Assembly: GCF_025567625.1 (NCBI RefSeq)
Contig: NZ_JAOQJC010000012.1
Coordinates: forward strand, 62,001 to 126,000
From: Paenibacillus sp. J5C2022
GTDB taxonomy: Bacteria > Bacillota > Bacilli > Paenibacillales > Paenibacillaceae
Direction of reading: 5' to 3'
DNA: 64,000 nt
Both the position numbers and the translations under genes were made by a program. Under the pieces are notes generated by a model, which had not been told where the DNA came from, did no database searches, and saw only the letters and a program-made list of their open reading frames with translations. This document shows, one piece after another, positions 55,678 to 64,000 of this stretch; the first letter of the stretch is position 1; the number at the start of each line of letters is the position of its first letter.

Positions 55678-56889
55678 TCATTCCGGGCGTGCAGCTCCTT
55701 CGCCGCTCGGATGGGCAAGCTCCGCTATGAAAGCGTCCATCGCAATTTCCTTCCGCGCATAACGGCCCCACAGCCCTTCCAAGAGTCGCTTTCGATCCGG
55801 CCAGCCGGGATCGGTCTTATACAGCTGCTGTTCCTCCTCCATATAAGCGAGCGCCGGGAAACTTCGTCCTCCCTGCTGCACCATCGCTTCAATCCATTGC
55901 ATCGCTTCCTGCTCCGCTTGACAGTCGGCCCCAATGACGTAGCTGCTGCCGCTAATCCAGGGATGCGCAAAGCCCTTCTGATCGACGATCAACGATCTCT
56001 TGACGGCATTATCCAGCCCTTCGTACATGTGCCACGGAAGGATGAGCGACAGCAATCTGTCCTCCTTGATCGCTTGCATTATCTGATTCAATTGCTGCAA
56101 GCTAAGCGTCCCGATTCGTTCCTGCTGGGCGCTCAGCCATATAAGCCGCTCCTGCTGCTCTCCGGTCATCTCCAGCTTCATGGCTGAAGCTTCCTCATCC
56201 TTCCTGAACTTCTCCAGCCATACCAGCAGCTGCTCTATATCGTCCGGACTGAGATTGAGCAGCGTCGCTTCCTCCTCGCCTTCGGAGAGTAGCTGAACCA
56301 GTGCAAGGAACGAGCCCCAATCTTGCGGCTCCTCCGACATTCCCGCCTCTGCCAGCATGGACTTGTTCCACAATAATGCATAGGGATTGATATCGTAGGG
56401 CACGCCCCACAAATATCCGTTCCACTTCAACGGCTCCAGCCACCCGCTCGCGTGCTGCGGCAGCCCTTCGTTCGCAAGCTTGCTGTCTACGGGCTTCAAG
56501 AATCCTCGAACCGCGAATGGCATCACCCATTCGTTATGCAGCAGCAGCATATCGGCTCCGTCTCCAACGCTGCTGTTCCGCTCCCAGTTATCGTGTGCGG
56601 AGGAGAAGTCGGGTTCATTCGTTAGATGGACGACAATATGGGGATGGTCGGCCATGAAGGTGCGATTCCTTCTTTGAAGCTCAAGGAATTGCTCCGCCGT
56701 TACGGAAACGCTTGCATGAAGCTCGACAACGGGCTTGTCCGGCAAGGGGCCGTCGAAGCCCGAGAACGCTTCGTATCCTTGCGGCGGACTCGGCAGACTG
56801 CTCTGTATGGAGCGTGAATACGGAATAAGCAGCAATGAAGACAATAACAGAACAACGACGATAAGAGGCACATACTTCCGAGGAGACAC
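55678..56889 (-). CDS. Orphan ABC-type extracellular solute-binding protein
   Basis: 403 residues from GTG 56889 (GGAGGAGCC upstream). An N-terminal membrane anchor (YVPLIVVVLLLSSLLLIPYS) without a lipobox cysteine, then the type-1 binding fold (VVELHASVSVTAEQFLELQRRNRTFMADHPHIVVHL, DGADMLLLHNEWVMPFAVRG, LEPLKWNGYLWGVPYDINPYALLWNKSMLAEAG). No permease or ATPase adjoins it, so it may sense or serve another transporter. Convergent with the coiled-coil gene (18 bp between stops). Confidence 0.8.
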   Translation of the reverse strand: MSPRKYVPLIVVVLLLSSLLLIPYSRSIQSSLPSPPQGYEAFSGFDGPLPDKPVVELHASVSVTAEQFLELQRRNRTFMADHPHIVVHLTNEPDFSSAHDNWERNSSVGDGADMLLLHNEWVMPFAVRGFLKPVDSKLANEGLPQHASGWLEPLKWNGYLWGVPYDINPYALLWNKSMLAEAGMSEEPQDWGSFLALVQLLSEGEEEATLLNLSPDDIEQLLVWLEKFRKDEEASAMKLEMTGEQQERLIWLSAQQERIGTLSLQQLNQIMQAIKEDRLLSLILPWHMYEGLDNAVKRSLIVDQKGFAHPWISGSSYVIGADCQAEQEAMQWIEAMVQQGGRSFPALAYMEEEQQLYKTDPGWPDRKRLLEGLWGRYARKEIAMDAFIAELAHPSGEGAARPE

Positions 56890-56973
56890 ACGGCTCCTCC
56901 TTTCCTTTTCCTGCTCTTATATATGCTATAGAATACCAATATTTATCAGCTTGTGGCAAGGCTTTACCAGCAG

Positions 56974-57003
56974 AAAAGACGGCTGCAGGGCGCAGCCGCC
57001 TTG
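56974..57003 (-). terminator. Terminator of phoH
   Basis: Minus strand AAGGCGGCTGC-GCCC-TGCAGCCGTCTT followed by TTCT, 16 bp after the phoH stop. Confidence 0.8.
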
Positions 57004-57018
57004 CTGTTCTCCCCCTTA

Positions 57019-58359
57019 TTACAACAGATCCGCCGCCAGCTGCGCCAGCTTGGAGCGCTCCCCTTTCTCCAGCATGACATGGCCGCTTATCCCCTCAAGC
57101 TTGAATCTCTCTACGATATGGGACAATCCGTTGCTGACGGAATCCAGATAAGGATGATCGATCTGCTCCGGATCGCCCATCAACACGATTTTGCTGCCTT
57201 CCCCGACACGCGAGACAATTGTCTTCACCTCATGTCTTGTCAGGTTTTGAGCTTCGTCGATAATGATGAATTGCCCCGGAATAGAGCGACCGCGAATATA
57301 CGTCAGCGCTTCAACCTGGATGCTTCCCATGCCCATTAATATTTTTTCAATATCGCCGGATTTCTTCGTATCGAACAGAAACTCCAGATTATCGTAGATA
57401 GGCTGCATCCATGGCCTCAGCTTCTCTTCTTTCTCCCCCGGCAGATAGCCAATATCCTTCCCCATCGGGACAACCGGTCTGGCAATCAACAGCTTCTTAT
57501 ACTTATGCTCATCCTCCACCTTCATCAGGCCTGCTGCCAGCGCAAGCAGGGTTTTGCCTGTGCCGGCCTTTCCAGACAAAGTGACGAGCGGTATATCGTC
57601 GCTGAGGAGCAGCTCCAACGCCATGCGCTGCTGGGCGTTGCGGGCCGTAATCCCCCACACGGGATCGTTGCTCAGATACAAAGGTTCAAGTCTCGCTCCA
57701 TCTGAGCTAACCTTCAGCAGCGCCGACTTGTTCGTTCCCATCTCGTCCCGCAAAATAACGAATTCGTTAGGTCTTGGCATCGACTTTAATTGCAGTTGAT
57801 TGACACTCAGAAATCGGAACGTATAAAATTCATCGATAACGGCAGGATGGACGAACAAGGTAACGCAGCCCGTATAAGCATCTGATGCCGGCGCAATTTG
57901 ATCCGACAGATAATCCTGGGCTTTCAGCCCCAGTACGTCCGCCTTAATACGTACGAGCACATCTTTGCTGACGAGTACGATTTCCCGTTTATCGGCTTTC
58001 GCTGCAGCGTCTTCTTGCTCCAGCTGATAATTCAGGGCGACGGCCAGTATCCGATTGTCGTTGGACATGTCGCCGAACATTTCCTGTACGCGCATAAAGC
58101 TGCGATGATTCAATTCTACTTTCAGCAGTCCGCCGTTCTGTAGGGGAATGCCTTCGTGAAGATGCCCCTGACGGCGCATGCCGTCCAGCAGGCGGGATAC
58201 GGTCCGGGCGTTGCGTCCAAGCTCATCGGCTAATCTTTTCTTGGAGTCGATTTCCTCCAGTACGATCGCGGGAATGATCACTTCATTGTCTTCGAAGGCG
58301 AATATGGCCTGTGGGTCATGAAGCAGCACATTGGTATCGAGCACGAATATTTTTTTCAT
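57019..58359 (-). CDS. phoH: PhoH-family PIN domain/ATPase protein (PhoH2, YlaK type)
   Basis: 446 residues. An N-terminal PIN RNase-like domain (FVLDTNVLLHDPQAIFAFEDNEVIIPAIVLEEID) is followed by the PhoH ATPase with Walker A TLSGKAGTGKTLLALAAG near 260 and Walker B FIIIDEAQNLTRHEVKT near 362. PhoH2 proteins are RNA helicase/RNases paired with PIN. ATG 58359 follows GGGAGG; the frame is open to 58395. It is separated from the upstream unit by the small gene at 58464-58601. Confidence 0.94.
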   Translation of the reverse strand: MKKIFVLDTNVLLHDPQAIFAFEDNEVIIPAIVLEEIDSKKRLADELGRNARTVSRLLDGMRRQGHLHEGIPLQNGGLLKVELNHRSFMRVQEMFGDMSNDNRILAVALNYQLEQEDAAAKADKREIVLVSKDVLVRIKADVLGLKAQDYLSDQIAPASDAYTGCVTLFVHPAVIDEFYTFRFLSVNQLQLKSMPRPNEFVILRDEMGTNKSALLKVSSDGARLEPLYLSNDPVWGITARNAQQRMALELLLSDDIPLVTLSGKAGTGKTLLALAAGLMKVEDEHKYKKLLIARPVVPMGKDIGYLPGEKEEKLRPWMQPIYDNLEFLFDTKKSGDIEKILMGMGSIQVEALTYIRGRSIPGQFIIIDEAQNLTRHEVKTIVSRVGEGSKIVLMGDPEQIDHPYLDSVSNGLSHIVERFKLEGISGHVMLEKGERSKLAQLAADLL

Positions 58360-58440
58360 GAAAGAAACCTCCCGGCATATCGATGATAGTTGCAATAGTC
58401 ATTCCGATTGTTAAGATGCGGTAAACCTCCCCTTAAGACG

Positions 58441-58472
58441 CAAGAAAGCCTAGTGAATAATCACTAGGCTTT
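58441..58472 (-). terminator. Terminator overlapping the small gene's stop codon
   Basis: Perfect 12-bp stem AAAGCCTAGTGA / TCACTAGGCTTT with a four-base loop, followed on the minus strand by CTTGCG. The TAG stop of the 45-codon gene lies inside the first arm. Confidence 0.75.
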
Positions 58473-58601
58473 CCATATGACACGCCAAGGGGCAAACTTG
58501 TCCTCATGGCATCCTCGATTCAACTTGCACGGGAAGACTTGAAACAGCTTCATCCGACGTTCCTTATTGCTGCGCCAGCTAGTCATGTTCACATCCATCA
58601 T
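58464..58601 (-). CDS. Small basic protein of unknown function (45 residues)
   Basis: Too short for most gene finders. It starts at ATG 58601, eight bases after GGGGAGG, and ends at TAG 58464 inside a perfect terminator stem. Translation starts MMDVNMTSWRSNKERRMKLF and contains two cysteines (near 25 and 31), many Lys/Arg, and Trp; no membrane segment. A sigma-A promoter (TAGACG-17-TATAAT at 58676-58648) precedes it. Promoter, ribosome-binding site, ORF and terminator together form a complete single-gene unit, but I recognise no homologue. It could also be a small RNA with an incidental frame. Confidence 0.6.
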   Translation of the reverse strand: MMDVNMTSWRSNKERRMKLFQVFPCKLNRGCHEDKFAPWRVIWKA

Positions 58602-58647
58602 TGCGAGGACCTCCCCAGAATGGATTAGATAGGGCTGTTCTAGCCTT

Positions 58648-58676
58648 ATTATAGCTATTTTATTCTGCAGCGTCTA
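58648..58676 (-). promoter_or_regulatory. Sigma-A promoter of the 45-codon gene
   Basis: Minus strand TAGACG (58676-58671), 17 bp, TATAAT (58653-58648). The -10 is consensus and the -35 matches four of six bases. It overlaps the 3' end of the LCP gene and reads towards 58601. Confidence 0.65.
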
Positions 58677-59742
58677 CGGGCATTCCCATTTTTGCCTGCA
58701 GTTCATTCCTCGCCTTCTGAAGGCTTTCTTCATTAATATAGACGAATGGACTCTTCCAGTTGCCTTCCAGCGGCATGAAGGTCAGATCGCTGCTCTTGAT
58801 GCCCAAATATGTATTAATCATCCGGCTAATTTCCTTCTCGGGCATATCGGTCTGCACGTTCTCGCTCATCTTCTCGATGATGCTGCCGATTTTGGAGACT
58901 CCGCCTACGGTCATCAGCTTGTCCACCAGCGCACCGACTACCTCGCTCTGCCGTCGGTTCCGGTCGAAATCGCTCGACATGTTGGTGCCATCGTTGGATT
59001 GGCGGTATCTGACGAAATCGAGCGTCTGCTTGCCGTCCAGCTTCTGTTCGCCCTTCTGCAAGTCGATATTGGTGCCATCATGGGAGTCCGTATATTTCAT
59101 GCGCATATCGACATACACGTCGATGCCGCCGAGCAGATCCACCGTGTCCTCGAAGCCCTTGAAGTTGACGAGCGTCGCGTACTTGACATCAATGCCGAAT
59201 AGCTTGCCGAGCACGTTGCGGAACTCTTCCTTCGCTGCGATCGCCGCTTCTTCCTTATCTTTCCCCTCGTTGCGGGCCGCCATGAAGAAGTCCGCATAGA
59301 ATCGGTTCGCTTTCCTGCCGCGATAGCCATCCACTTCGATCAGTGTATCCCGGGGAATGGACACGATAGAGGCCGACTTGGATTCCGGATCGAATGAAGC
59401 CACCATCAACACGTCGGTATTCAATCCTCCGCCTCCCGAGCGGGAATCAATGCCCATGATAACCATGGATACCGGCTTCTTCTTGACGGATTCCTTCACA
59501 GGCACCGGAGTGACTATCGTTTCATCCACAATGGAGATGGTATCGAAGGCTTCGTCTGTCTTTAACAGCAAATAACTGAGCCAGCCTGCAATCGCCAGCA
59601 TTAAGCCGAGCAGAAGAAAAAAAAGCGTGATAAAAAACACCTTCAGCTTGCTTTTTCGTTTTTTCGGCTTTGGACGCTTGGGCGGTTTGGAGCCCCTCAT
59701 CGTTGATCGGGGAGGCATTGTAGAAGATTGACCTTGACTCAT
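58660..59742 (-). CDS. LytR-CpsA-Psr (LCP) family wall-polymer ligase
   Basis: 360 residues. A basic cytoplasmic start (SKPPKRPKPKKRKSKLK), one membrane span (VFFITLFFLLLGLMLAIAGWLSYLLL), then the extracellular LCP catalytic domain with MGIDSRSGGGGLNTDVLMVASFDPESKSASIVSIPRDTL near 95-133 and LDFVRYRQSNDGTNMSSDFDRNRRQ near 230-254. LCP enzymes attach wall teichoic acids or related polymers from undecaprenyl diphosphate to peptidoglycan. Start ATG 59742; the next gene upstream starts 16 bp away. Confidence 0.94.
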   Translation of the reverse strand: MSQGQSSTMPPRSTMRGSKPPKRPKPKKRKSKLKVFFITLFFLLLGLMLAIAGWLSYLLLKTDEAFDTISIVDETIVTPVPVKESVKKKPVSMVIMGIDSRSGGGGLNTDVLMVASFDPESKSASIVSIPRDTLIEVDGYRGRKANRFYADFFMAARNEGKDKEEAAIAAKEEFRNVLGKLFGIDVKYATLVNFKGFEDTVDLLGGIDVYVDMRMKYTDSHDGTNIDLQKGEQKLDGKQTLDFVRYRQSNDGTNMSSDFDRNRRQSEVVGALVDKLMTVGGVSKIGSIIEKMSENVQTDMPEKEISRMINTYLGIKSSDLTFMPLEGNWKSPFVYINEESLQKARNELQAKMGMPVDAAE

Positions 59743-59758
59743 TGACCTGCAAGCCCCT

Positions 59759-60031
59759 TTAGTTGAATTTCGGATTGGCGTTAATGTCCAGAAGCAGCTG
59801 TTCCCCCGCTTCGCGGGGAATCAGCTGCAGCTTGGACTTGCCGTTCTTCTCGTATTTCACATAAATCATCGTATCGTCGGTTCGCGAAATCTCGGCGGAA
59901 GTGATGGCATGATCCTCGCTCAGCACGTCCAGGAAAAACTCCAGCGTCTTGCGGGCCGCTTCGTCCTCCGGGCGCGCATCTGCGACAACCCGGATTTGCA
60001 GCCAATTGAACAATGCGTCTTCCTCTCTCAC
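59759..60031 (-). CDS. Small hypothetical protein
   Basis: About 90 residues from GTG 60031, six bases after GGAGG; a GTG at 60040 is in frame but too close to the site. The composition is alpha/beta-like (LQIRVVADARPEDEAARKTLEFFLDVLSEDHAITSAEISR) without membrane segments or recognised motif. It lies between the YlaH-like gene and the LCP gene, close to both, so it may be co-transcribed with typA-ylaH. Function unknown. Confidence 0.75.
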   Translation of the reverse strand: MREEDALFNWLQIRVVADARPEDEAARKTLEFFLDVLSEDHAITSAEISRTDDTMIYVKYEKNGKSKLQLIPREAGEQLLLDINANPKFN

Positions 60032-60066
60032 ACGCCGCACCTCCGAAACTGCGATTTGTAAGGCCG

Positions 60067-60342
60067 CTAACCGCTCTTCTTCCGATACTTGTCATAGAGC
60101 TGACGTCCGCGCAGCATCAGCATCATCAATACAGCGATGCCCATGCATTGGATGATGGGGAGCTTGTCTACTTGAAGAATCATAAGGACGAAGCTACCGA
60201 TCGCCATGACGACATAGACAAGGACTTCCTTCAGCAGAGGAAGTCTTGCCTGCGGACGGAATACACTGTTGAAAATATAGATGGTGAACGCCAGTATAAG
60301 CACGTAAGATACAAGCTTATGCTCGCTCAGCCATTCCTGCAT
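60067..60342 (-). CDS. ylaH: YlaH-like membrane protein
   Basis: 91 residues with three hydrophobic segments (VSYVLILAFTIYIFNSVF, VLVYVVMAIGSFVLMIL, IIQCMGIAVLMMLML). It resembles B. subtilis YlaH and sits directly downstream of typA, the same order. Function unknown. Confidence 0.85.
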   Translation of the reverse strand: MQEWLSEHKLVSYVLILAFTIYIFNSVFRPQARLPLLKEVLVYVVMAIGSFVLMILQVDKLPIIQCMGIAVLMMLMLRGRQLYDKYRKKSG

Positions 60343-60370
60343 GATTGATTCCTCCTGTCATGCCGCCAGG

Positions 60371-62212
60371 CTACACGCCCGCTTGCGCCATTTTGCGTTG
60401 CTTCTCCGCACGATCGCGATCGCCCTTGTTCAACAGCTTCTTGCGAAGGCGTATCGTCTTCGGCGTAATCTCGCAATATTCGTCATCGTTCAAGTATTCC
60501 AGCGCTTGCTCAAGCGAGAACAATCGAGGCGTCTTCAGCTTGACGGTATCGTCCTTGCCGGCAGAGCGTACGTTGGTCAGTTGCTTCTCCTTGCAAATAT
60601 TGACGATAATGTCGTTATCCCGATTATGCTCTCCGACGATCATGCCTTCGTAGACCTCTGTGCCCGGCTCCATGAACAGAATGCCGCGGTCTTCTACGCC
60701 AAGCATGCCGTAGAACGTGGACGTACCGTTCTCGCTGCTAACCAGCACACCTTGATGGCGGCCGCCGACGGAAGAGCCCACAAGCGGTCCGTACTTGTCG
60801 AAGGCATGGTTCATAATGCCGTACCCGCGCGTAAGCGTCAGGAACGACGTGCGGTAGCCGATCAAGCCGCGAGCCGGAATAATAAACTCCAGACGAACTT
60901 GGCCGTTGCCGTTGTTGATCATATTGACCATCTCGGCTTTGCGCATGCCAAGGCTTTCCATGACCGCGCCCATGCTTTCCTCCGGCACATCGATCAGCAA
61001 GCGCTCATACGGCTCCTGCTTCATGCCGTCTACTTCCTTCACGATGACTTCCGGCTTGGACACTTGCAGTTCGTAGCCTTCGCGCCGCATATTCTCGATC
61101 AGAATACCCAGATGCAGCTCGCCGCGTCCGGATACGATGAATGCGTCGGGGCTGTCCGTCTCGTCCACCCGCAGCGCGACGTCCGTCTCCAGCTCCTTGA
61201 ACAGACGCTCGCGAAGCTTGCGGGACGTCACCCACTTGCCTTCGCGGCCCGCGAAAGGACTGTTGTTGACAAGAAACGTCATTTGCAGCGTCGGCTCGTC
61301 GATTTTGAGCACCGGCAGCGCTTCTGGATGCGCAGGATCGGCTATCGTCTCGCCGATATTGATCTCCCTGATGCCGGCAATGGCGACAATATCTCCCGCT
61401 CCAGCCTCGGCCACCTCGATTCGCTTCAGTCCCTGGAAGCCGAACAGCTTCTCGATTCGCGCCGACTTCGTCACTCCTTCGCGATTAATGACGGCGACCG
61501 GCTGGCCTTGCTTGATCTTGCCTCTGTTCACGCGGCCGATCGCGATCCGTCCCAGATATTCGTTATAGTCAAGCAATGTAACCAGAAACTGCAGCGGCTC
61601 GTCGACCTTCTCGGTTGGCGAAGGAATATGCTCCACAATCGTATCGTAGAGCGCCTGCATATTCTCGTCCTGCTTTTCGGGGTCCATGCTTGAAGTGCCC
61701 ATCAGTGCGGAGGCATAGACGACCGGGAAGTCCAGCTGATCGTCGTTCGCGCCAAGCTCGATGAACAAGTCCAGCACCTCGTCGATGACCTCCACCGGCC
61801 TTGCGTTCGGTCGGTCGATTTTGTTTACGACGACAATTGGCGTCAATTGGTGCTCCAGCGCTTTGCGAAGGACGAATTTCGTCTGCGGCATACAGCCTTC
61901 GAAGGCGTCCACCACGAGCAGGACGCCATCCACCATTTTCATAATCCGTTCCACTTCGCCGCCGAAGTCGGCGTGTCCTGGCGTATCAACGATGTTGATC
62001 AGGTAGTCCTTGTAATTGATGGCCGTATTTTTGGCCAGAATCGTAATGCCGCGTTCTCTCTCCAGATCGTTGGAGTCCATGGCGCGCTCCTGAATCGATT
62101 CGTTGTCTCTGTACGTGCCGGATTGCTGAAGCAGCTTGTCCACCAAGGTCGTCTTGCCGTGATCGACGTGCGCGATGATGGCAATGTTGCGTAAGTTTTC
62201 TCTAGCTTGCAT
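60371..62212 (-). CDS. typA: Ribosome-associated GTPase TypA/BipA
   Basis: 613 residues (B. subtilis 612). G-domain motifs: [16 protein letters not shown] (G1) near 15-30, [11 protein letters not shown] (G2) near 55, [12 protein letters not shown] (G3) near 77 and NKIDRP (G4) near 130; domains II and III and the C-terminal BipA-specific part follow ([13 protein letters not shown]). TypA helps assemble large subunits under stress and cold. The start is ATG 62212. It leads the ylaH-hypothetical group. Confidence 0.97.
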   Translation of the reverse strand: MQARENLRNIAIIAHVDHGKTTLVDKLLQQSGTYRDNESIQERAMDSNDLERERGITILAKNTAINYKDYLINIVDTPGHADFGGEVERIMKMVDGVLLVVDAFEGCMPQTKFVLRKALEHQLTPIVVVNKIDRPNARPVEVIDEVLDLFIELGANDDQLDFPVVYASALMGTSSMDPEKQDENMQALYDTIVEHIPSPTEKVDEPLQFLVTLLDYNEYLGRIAIGRVNRGKIKQGQPVAVINREGVTKSARIEKLFGFQGLKRIEVAEAGAGDIVAIAGIREINIGETIADPAHPEALPVLKIDEPTLQMTFLVNNSPFAGREGKWVTSRKLRERLFKELETDVALRVDETDSPDAFIVSGRGELHLGILIENMRREGYELQVSKPEVIVKEVDGMKQEPYERLLIDVPEESMGAVMESLGMRKAEMVNMINNGNGQVRLEFIIPARGLIGYRTSFLTLTRGYGIMNHAFDKYGPLVGSSVGGRHQGVLVSSENGTSTFYGMLGVEDRGILFMEPGTEVYEGMIVGEHNRDNDIIVNICKEKQLTNVRSAGKDDTVKLKTPRLFSLEQALEYLNDDEYCEITPKTIRLRKKLLNKGDRDRAEKQRKMAQAGV

Positions 62213-62257
62213 TTGAAATAATCCACTCCACTATTTAATTTTTTGTATAACACTCGC

Positions 62258-62755
62258 TTATCTGCGGAACCGGAAGGACCAGCGATTGGGGCCGTACATC
62301 AGCCATCCCCCCGCAACGATTAGCAGCAGCGCGATTACATAGATGCCCCAGCCCCACATCAGTGCCAGGATAAGGAATAACAGCGAAAATACGCTAAGCG
62401 CAATTGCTGCCATTAGAACAGCCTTCTGCTTGGATGAGCCGAAAATATAATACTCGTAAAGTCCTGCGGCAATCCCGAACAAGAATAAGGGCCATAGCGC
62501 CTGCAAGGCGTCCCAACCGAAAATATTGCAAGCGATAAACAACAAAGCGTACACAACCAGCATGCCGCCTGGAACAAGCGCAACTGCCGGAACTACCCTG
62601 CCGAAATAAAGCACATGCAATAGCACGCCGGGGATCAGCACAAGCAGCGGCCAGAAGATGCTGCCCAGAAAGCTGAACAGCCCTAACTTGCCGAGCAGGA
62701 TAACAACCCCGGCCAACAGCAAAATTATCCCGGCGGAATATTTATTTTTTGGCAT
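62258..62755 (-). CDS. LiaI/LiaF-like membrane protein
   Basis: About 165 residues from ATG 62755 (GGAGCGGAATT upstream). Six hydrophobic segments: KYSAGIILLLAGVVILLGKLGLF, FWPLLVLIPGVLLHVLYFG and others, ending with a basic tail FRFRR. The first region matches the N-terminal transmembrane part of LiaF/LiaI-type proteins (DUF5668-like), which in Bacillus respond to envelope stress. No regulatory partner lies next to it. The family match is from pattern memory. Confidence 0.7.
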   Translation of the reverse strand: MPKNKYSAGIILLLAGVVILLGKLGLFSFLGSIFWPLLVLIPGVLLHVLYFGRVVPAVALVPGGMLVVYALLFIACNIFGWDALQALWPLFLFGIAAGLYEYYIFGSSKQKAVLMAAIALSVFSLLFLILALMWGWGIYVIALLLIVAGGWLMYGPNRWSFRFRR

Positions 62756-62863
62756 AATTCCGCTCCTTACCCATCCTTCGCGCTGAATGACGAAAGACGA
62801 CATTTTTTATCCTTTTTAGTTTATAGGAACTGCGGCAAAAATACCAGTATGTCGCCTCAATTT

Positions 62864-63523
62864 TCATTTTCGTTTTCTGAATGCCATCGAAACGGCGATG
62901 ATGAGCGGAATGCACAGAAGCGGGATCAGCTCTGTCAGATCTCGCGACTGCTGGAACAGCAGCTCATTCATGCCGGGGTCGGCAACCAGCATCTCGCCGG
63001 CAGCGTAAGCAAGCAGAGCCGATCCCGCATAAGACAGCGCAGGAAAGCGCAGCAGCAGCGTGCCGAGCAGCTGGCTTCCCCATACAATCATAGGAATGCT
63101 GAGCGCTATGCCCAGCAGGATGAGCACGAGATCTCCCTCTGCAACGGCTGCAATGGCGAGCACGTTGTCCAGACTCATGATGAAATCCGCCGTGACGATC
63201 GTCCAGATGGCGCTTCTGATCGTGGAGCCTCCCTTAATCTGATGTTCTTCTCCCCGCCCGCCTGCCTCTGCAAGCAGCTTGTAGGCGATGACGAGCAGCA
63301 AGATCGATCCTGCGGCTTGCAGATAAGGAATTTGGAGCAGCTGCAAAGCGACGACTGTCAATGCGCATCTTAAGGCAACCGCGGCGAACGCCCCCCACCA
63401 TATGGCCTTCCGGCGCTGGCGGGAAGGCAGCCGGCTGCTGGCCATGGCGATCACAATCGCGTTATCGCCGCTTAGCAATACATTAATTAAGACGATTTCG
63501 AAAAAAATAAGTGTGCTGTCCAT
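62864..63523 (-). CDS. TerC-family integral membrane protein
   Basis: 219 residues from ATG 63523 (GGGGGGG upstream), about seven hydrophobic segments. TerC signatures: NVLLSGDNAIVIAMASS near 13-29 and ADFIMSLDNVLAIAAVAEGD near 113-132, with conserved Asp in both membrane motifs. Family members are linked to manganese export in Bacillus (YceF, YkoY) and to tellurite resistance elsewhere. Divergent from a second TerC gene. Confidence 0.9.
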   Translation of the reverse strand: MDSTLIFFEIVLINVLLSGDNAIVIAMASSRLPSRQRRKAIWWGAFAAVALRCALTVVALQLLQIPYLQAAGSILLLVIAYKLLAEAGGRGEEHQIKGGSTIRSAIWTIVTADFIMSLDNVLAIAAVAEGDLVLILLGIALSIPMIVWGSQLLGTLLLRFPALSYAGSALLAYAAGEMLVADPGMNELLFQQSRDLTELIPLLCIPLIIAVSMAFRKRK

Positions 63524-63664
63524 GGACAATCCCCCCCTGTATCAGAGGTATGTCCATTCCGAGGGATATATGTCCAAAAAAATTTAGCGGCTATCTTCCC
63601 GAATGCCACTATTTATTGTAGACTTCAATAAGCAAAGCAATCTATGGAAAGGAGGAAACATCAG

Positions 63665-64000
63665 ATGGATCTTTTCACGGTCGAGTTTTTCACAGCACTG
63701 GCTACAATTGTCGTCATTGATTTGGTATTGGCCGGGGATAACGCCATTGTTATCGCACTGGCCGCCCGCAACCTGCCTAAGCAACAGCAGAAGCAGGCCG
63801 TCATCTGGGGAACCGTGGGAGCCATCGTCATTCGCATCGCCGCAACGCTGCTCTTCGTGAAGCTGCTGAATGTACCTTGGCTTCATCTTATAGGCGGCCT
63901 TCTGCTGCTATGGATCGCCTTCAAGCTGCTTGTCGAAGAGAAAGATCACGGCGATATCAAGGCAGGCAATACGCTTGGACAATCCATCCGGACAATCATT
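63665..64000 (+). CDS. TerC-family integral membrane protein, partial
   Basis: Starts at ATG 63665, nine bases after AAAGGAGG, and is cut by the right window edge after 112 codons. VIDLVLAGDNAIVIALAARN near 18-37 is the TerC motif. It is divergent from the other TerC gene with a 141-bp gap that has no yybP-ykoY-like structure I could recognise. Two TerC genes side by side suggest paralogues with related metal-export roles. Confidence 0.9.
   Translation, partial: MDLFTVEFFTALATIVVIDLVLAGDNAIVIALAARNLPKQQQKQAVIWGTVGAIVIRIAATLLFVKLLNVPWLHLIGGLLLLWIAFKLLVEEKDHGDIKAGNTLGQSIRTII

Noticed and set aside
63524..63664. Possible yybP-ykoY manganese riboswitch upstream of the second TerC gene
   Set aside because: The conserved riboswitch core could not be recognised in the 141-bp gap, and the space is short for riboswitch plus promoter.

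Overview
The window is about 64 kb of moderately GC-rich DNA from a spore-forming, Gram-positive bacterium, almost certainly a member of the Paenibacillaceae (order Bacillales). The evidence is gene order as much as gene content: a Bacillus-type division and cell-wall (dcw) cluster carrying sporulation genes (spoVD, spoVE-like, spoIIGA, sigE, sigG), DivIVA/SepF/YlmEGH genes, bacillithiol synthesis (bshC), DapL-type lysine/DAP synthesis and a YesM/YesN-type sugar-uptake locus. Nearly everything is on the minus strand. Species cannot be fixed from the sequence alone.

Layout (window coordinates). 1-4075: pyrimidine operon read leftwards (pyrR-pyrB-pyrC-carA, carA cut by the window edge) behind a sigma-A promoter and a PyrR-controlled attenuator. 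4105-7000: dapL, rluD, lspA. 7115-8205: a plus-strand DksA/TraR zinc-finger gene meeting a small membrane-protein gene. 8287-11782: ileS with a T-box leader. 11783-38091: a 26-kb dcw supercluster, in transcription order mraZ, rsmH, ftsL, pbpB, spoVD, murE, murF, mraY, murD, spoVE/ftsW, a decayed murG, murB, murA, divIB, ftsA, ftsZ, spoIIGA, sigE, sigG, ymxH, pgeF, ylmE, sepF, ylmG, ylmH, divIVA. 38167-39300: DUF4349 lipoprotein. 39422-47411: accessory locus with a Tat-exported beta-helix protein (apparently frameshifted), a sugar ABC transporter without ATPase, and a divergent histidine kinase/AraC response regulator pair. 47537-52753: ahcY, bshC, DUF3397, panE, and an rsfA/gerR-type sporulation regulator, the conserved block normally upstream of mraZ. 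53023-58359: DUF2626, MidA-like methyltransferase, a coiled-coil exported protein, an orphan binding lipoprotein-like protein, PhoH. 58464-62755: a previously easy-to-miss 45-codon gene with its own promoter, an LCP protein, small genes and typA. 62864-64000: two divergent TerC-family genes, the second cut by the window edge.

How it works together. The dcw block makes UDP-MurNAc-pentapeptide (MurA-F; MurE carries the DAP-type motif, consistent with dapL nearby), attaches it to lipid (MraY), polymerises and cross-links it (FtsW/SpoVE, PBP2B, SpoVD) and positions the septum (FtsZ, FtsA, SepF, DivIB, FtsL, DivIVA). The expected murG between spoVE and murB is only a remnant, so lipid II synthesis must depend on a murG copy elsewhere. 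The spoIIGA-sigE-sigG run switches the same septum to sporulation; sigma-H-, sigma-F/G- and Spo0A-like sites can be seen in front of ftsA, sigG and spoIIGA.

The most notable non-textbook observations are the murG remnant, a 175-bp inverted-repeat element flanked by a 9-bp direct repeat between murD and mraY, the 10-bp-periodic MraZ-type operator, the frameshifted beta-helix gene, the out-of-frame ATG at the histidine kinase start, and the short promoter-ORF-terminator unit at 58441-58676. I did not find a clearly new multi-gene system; the region is mostly conserved core chromosome.
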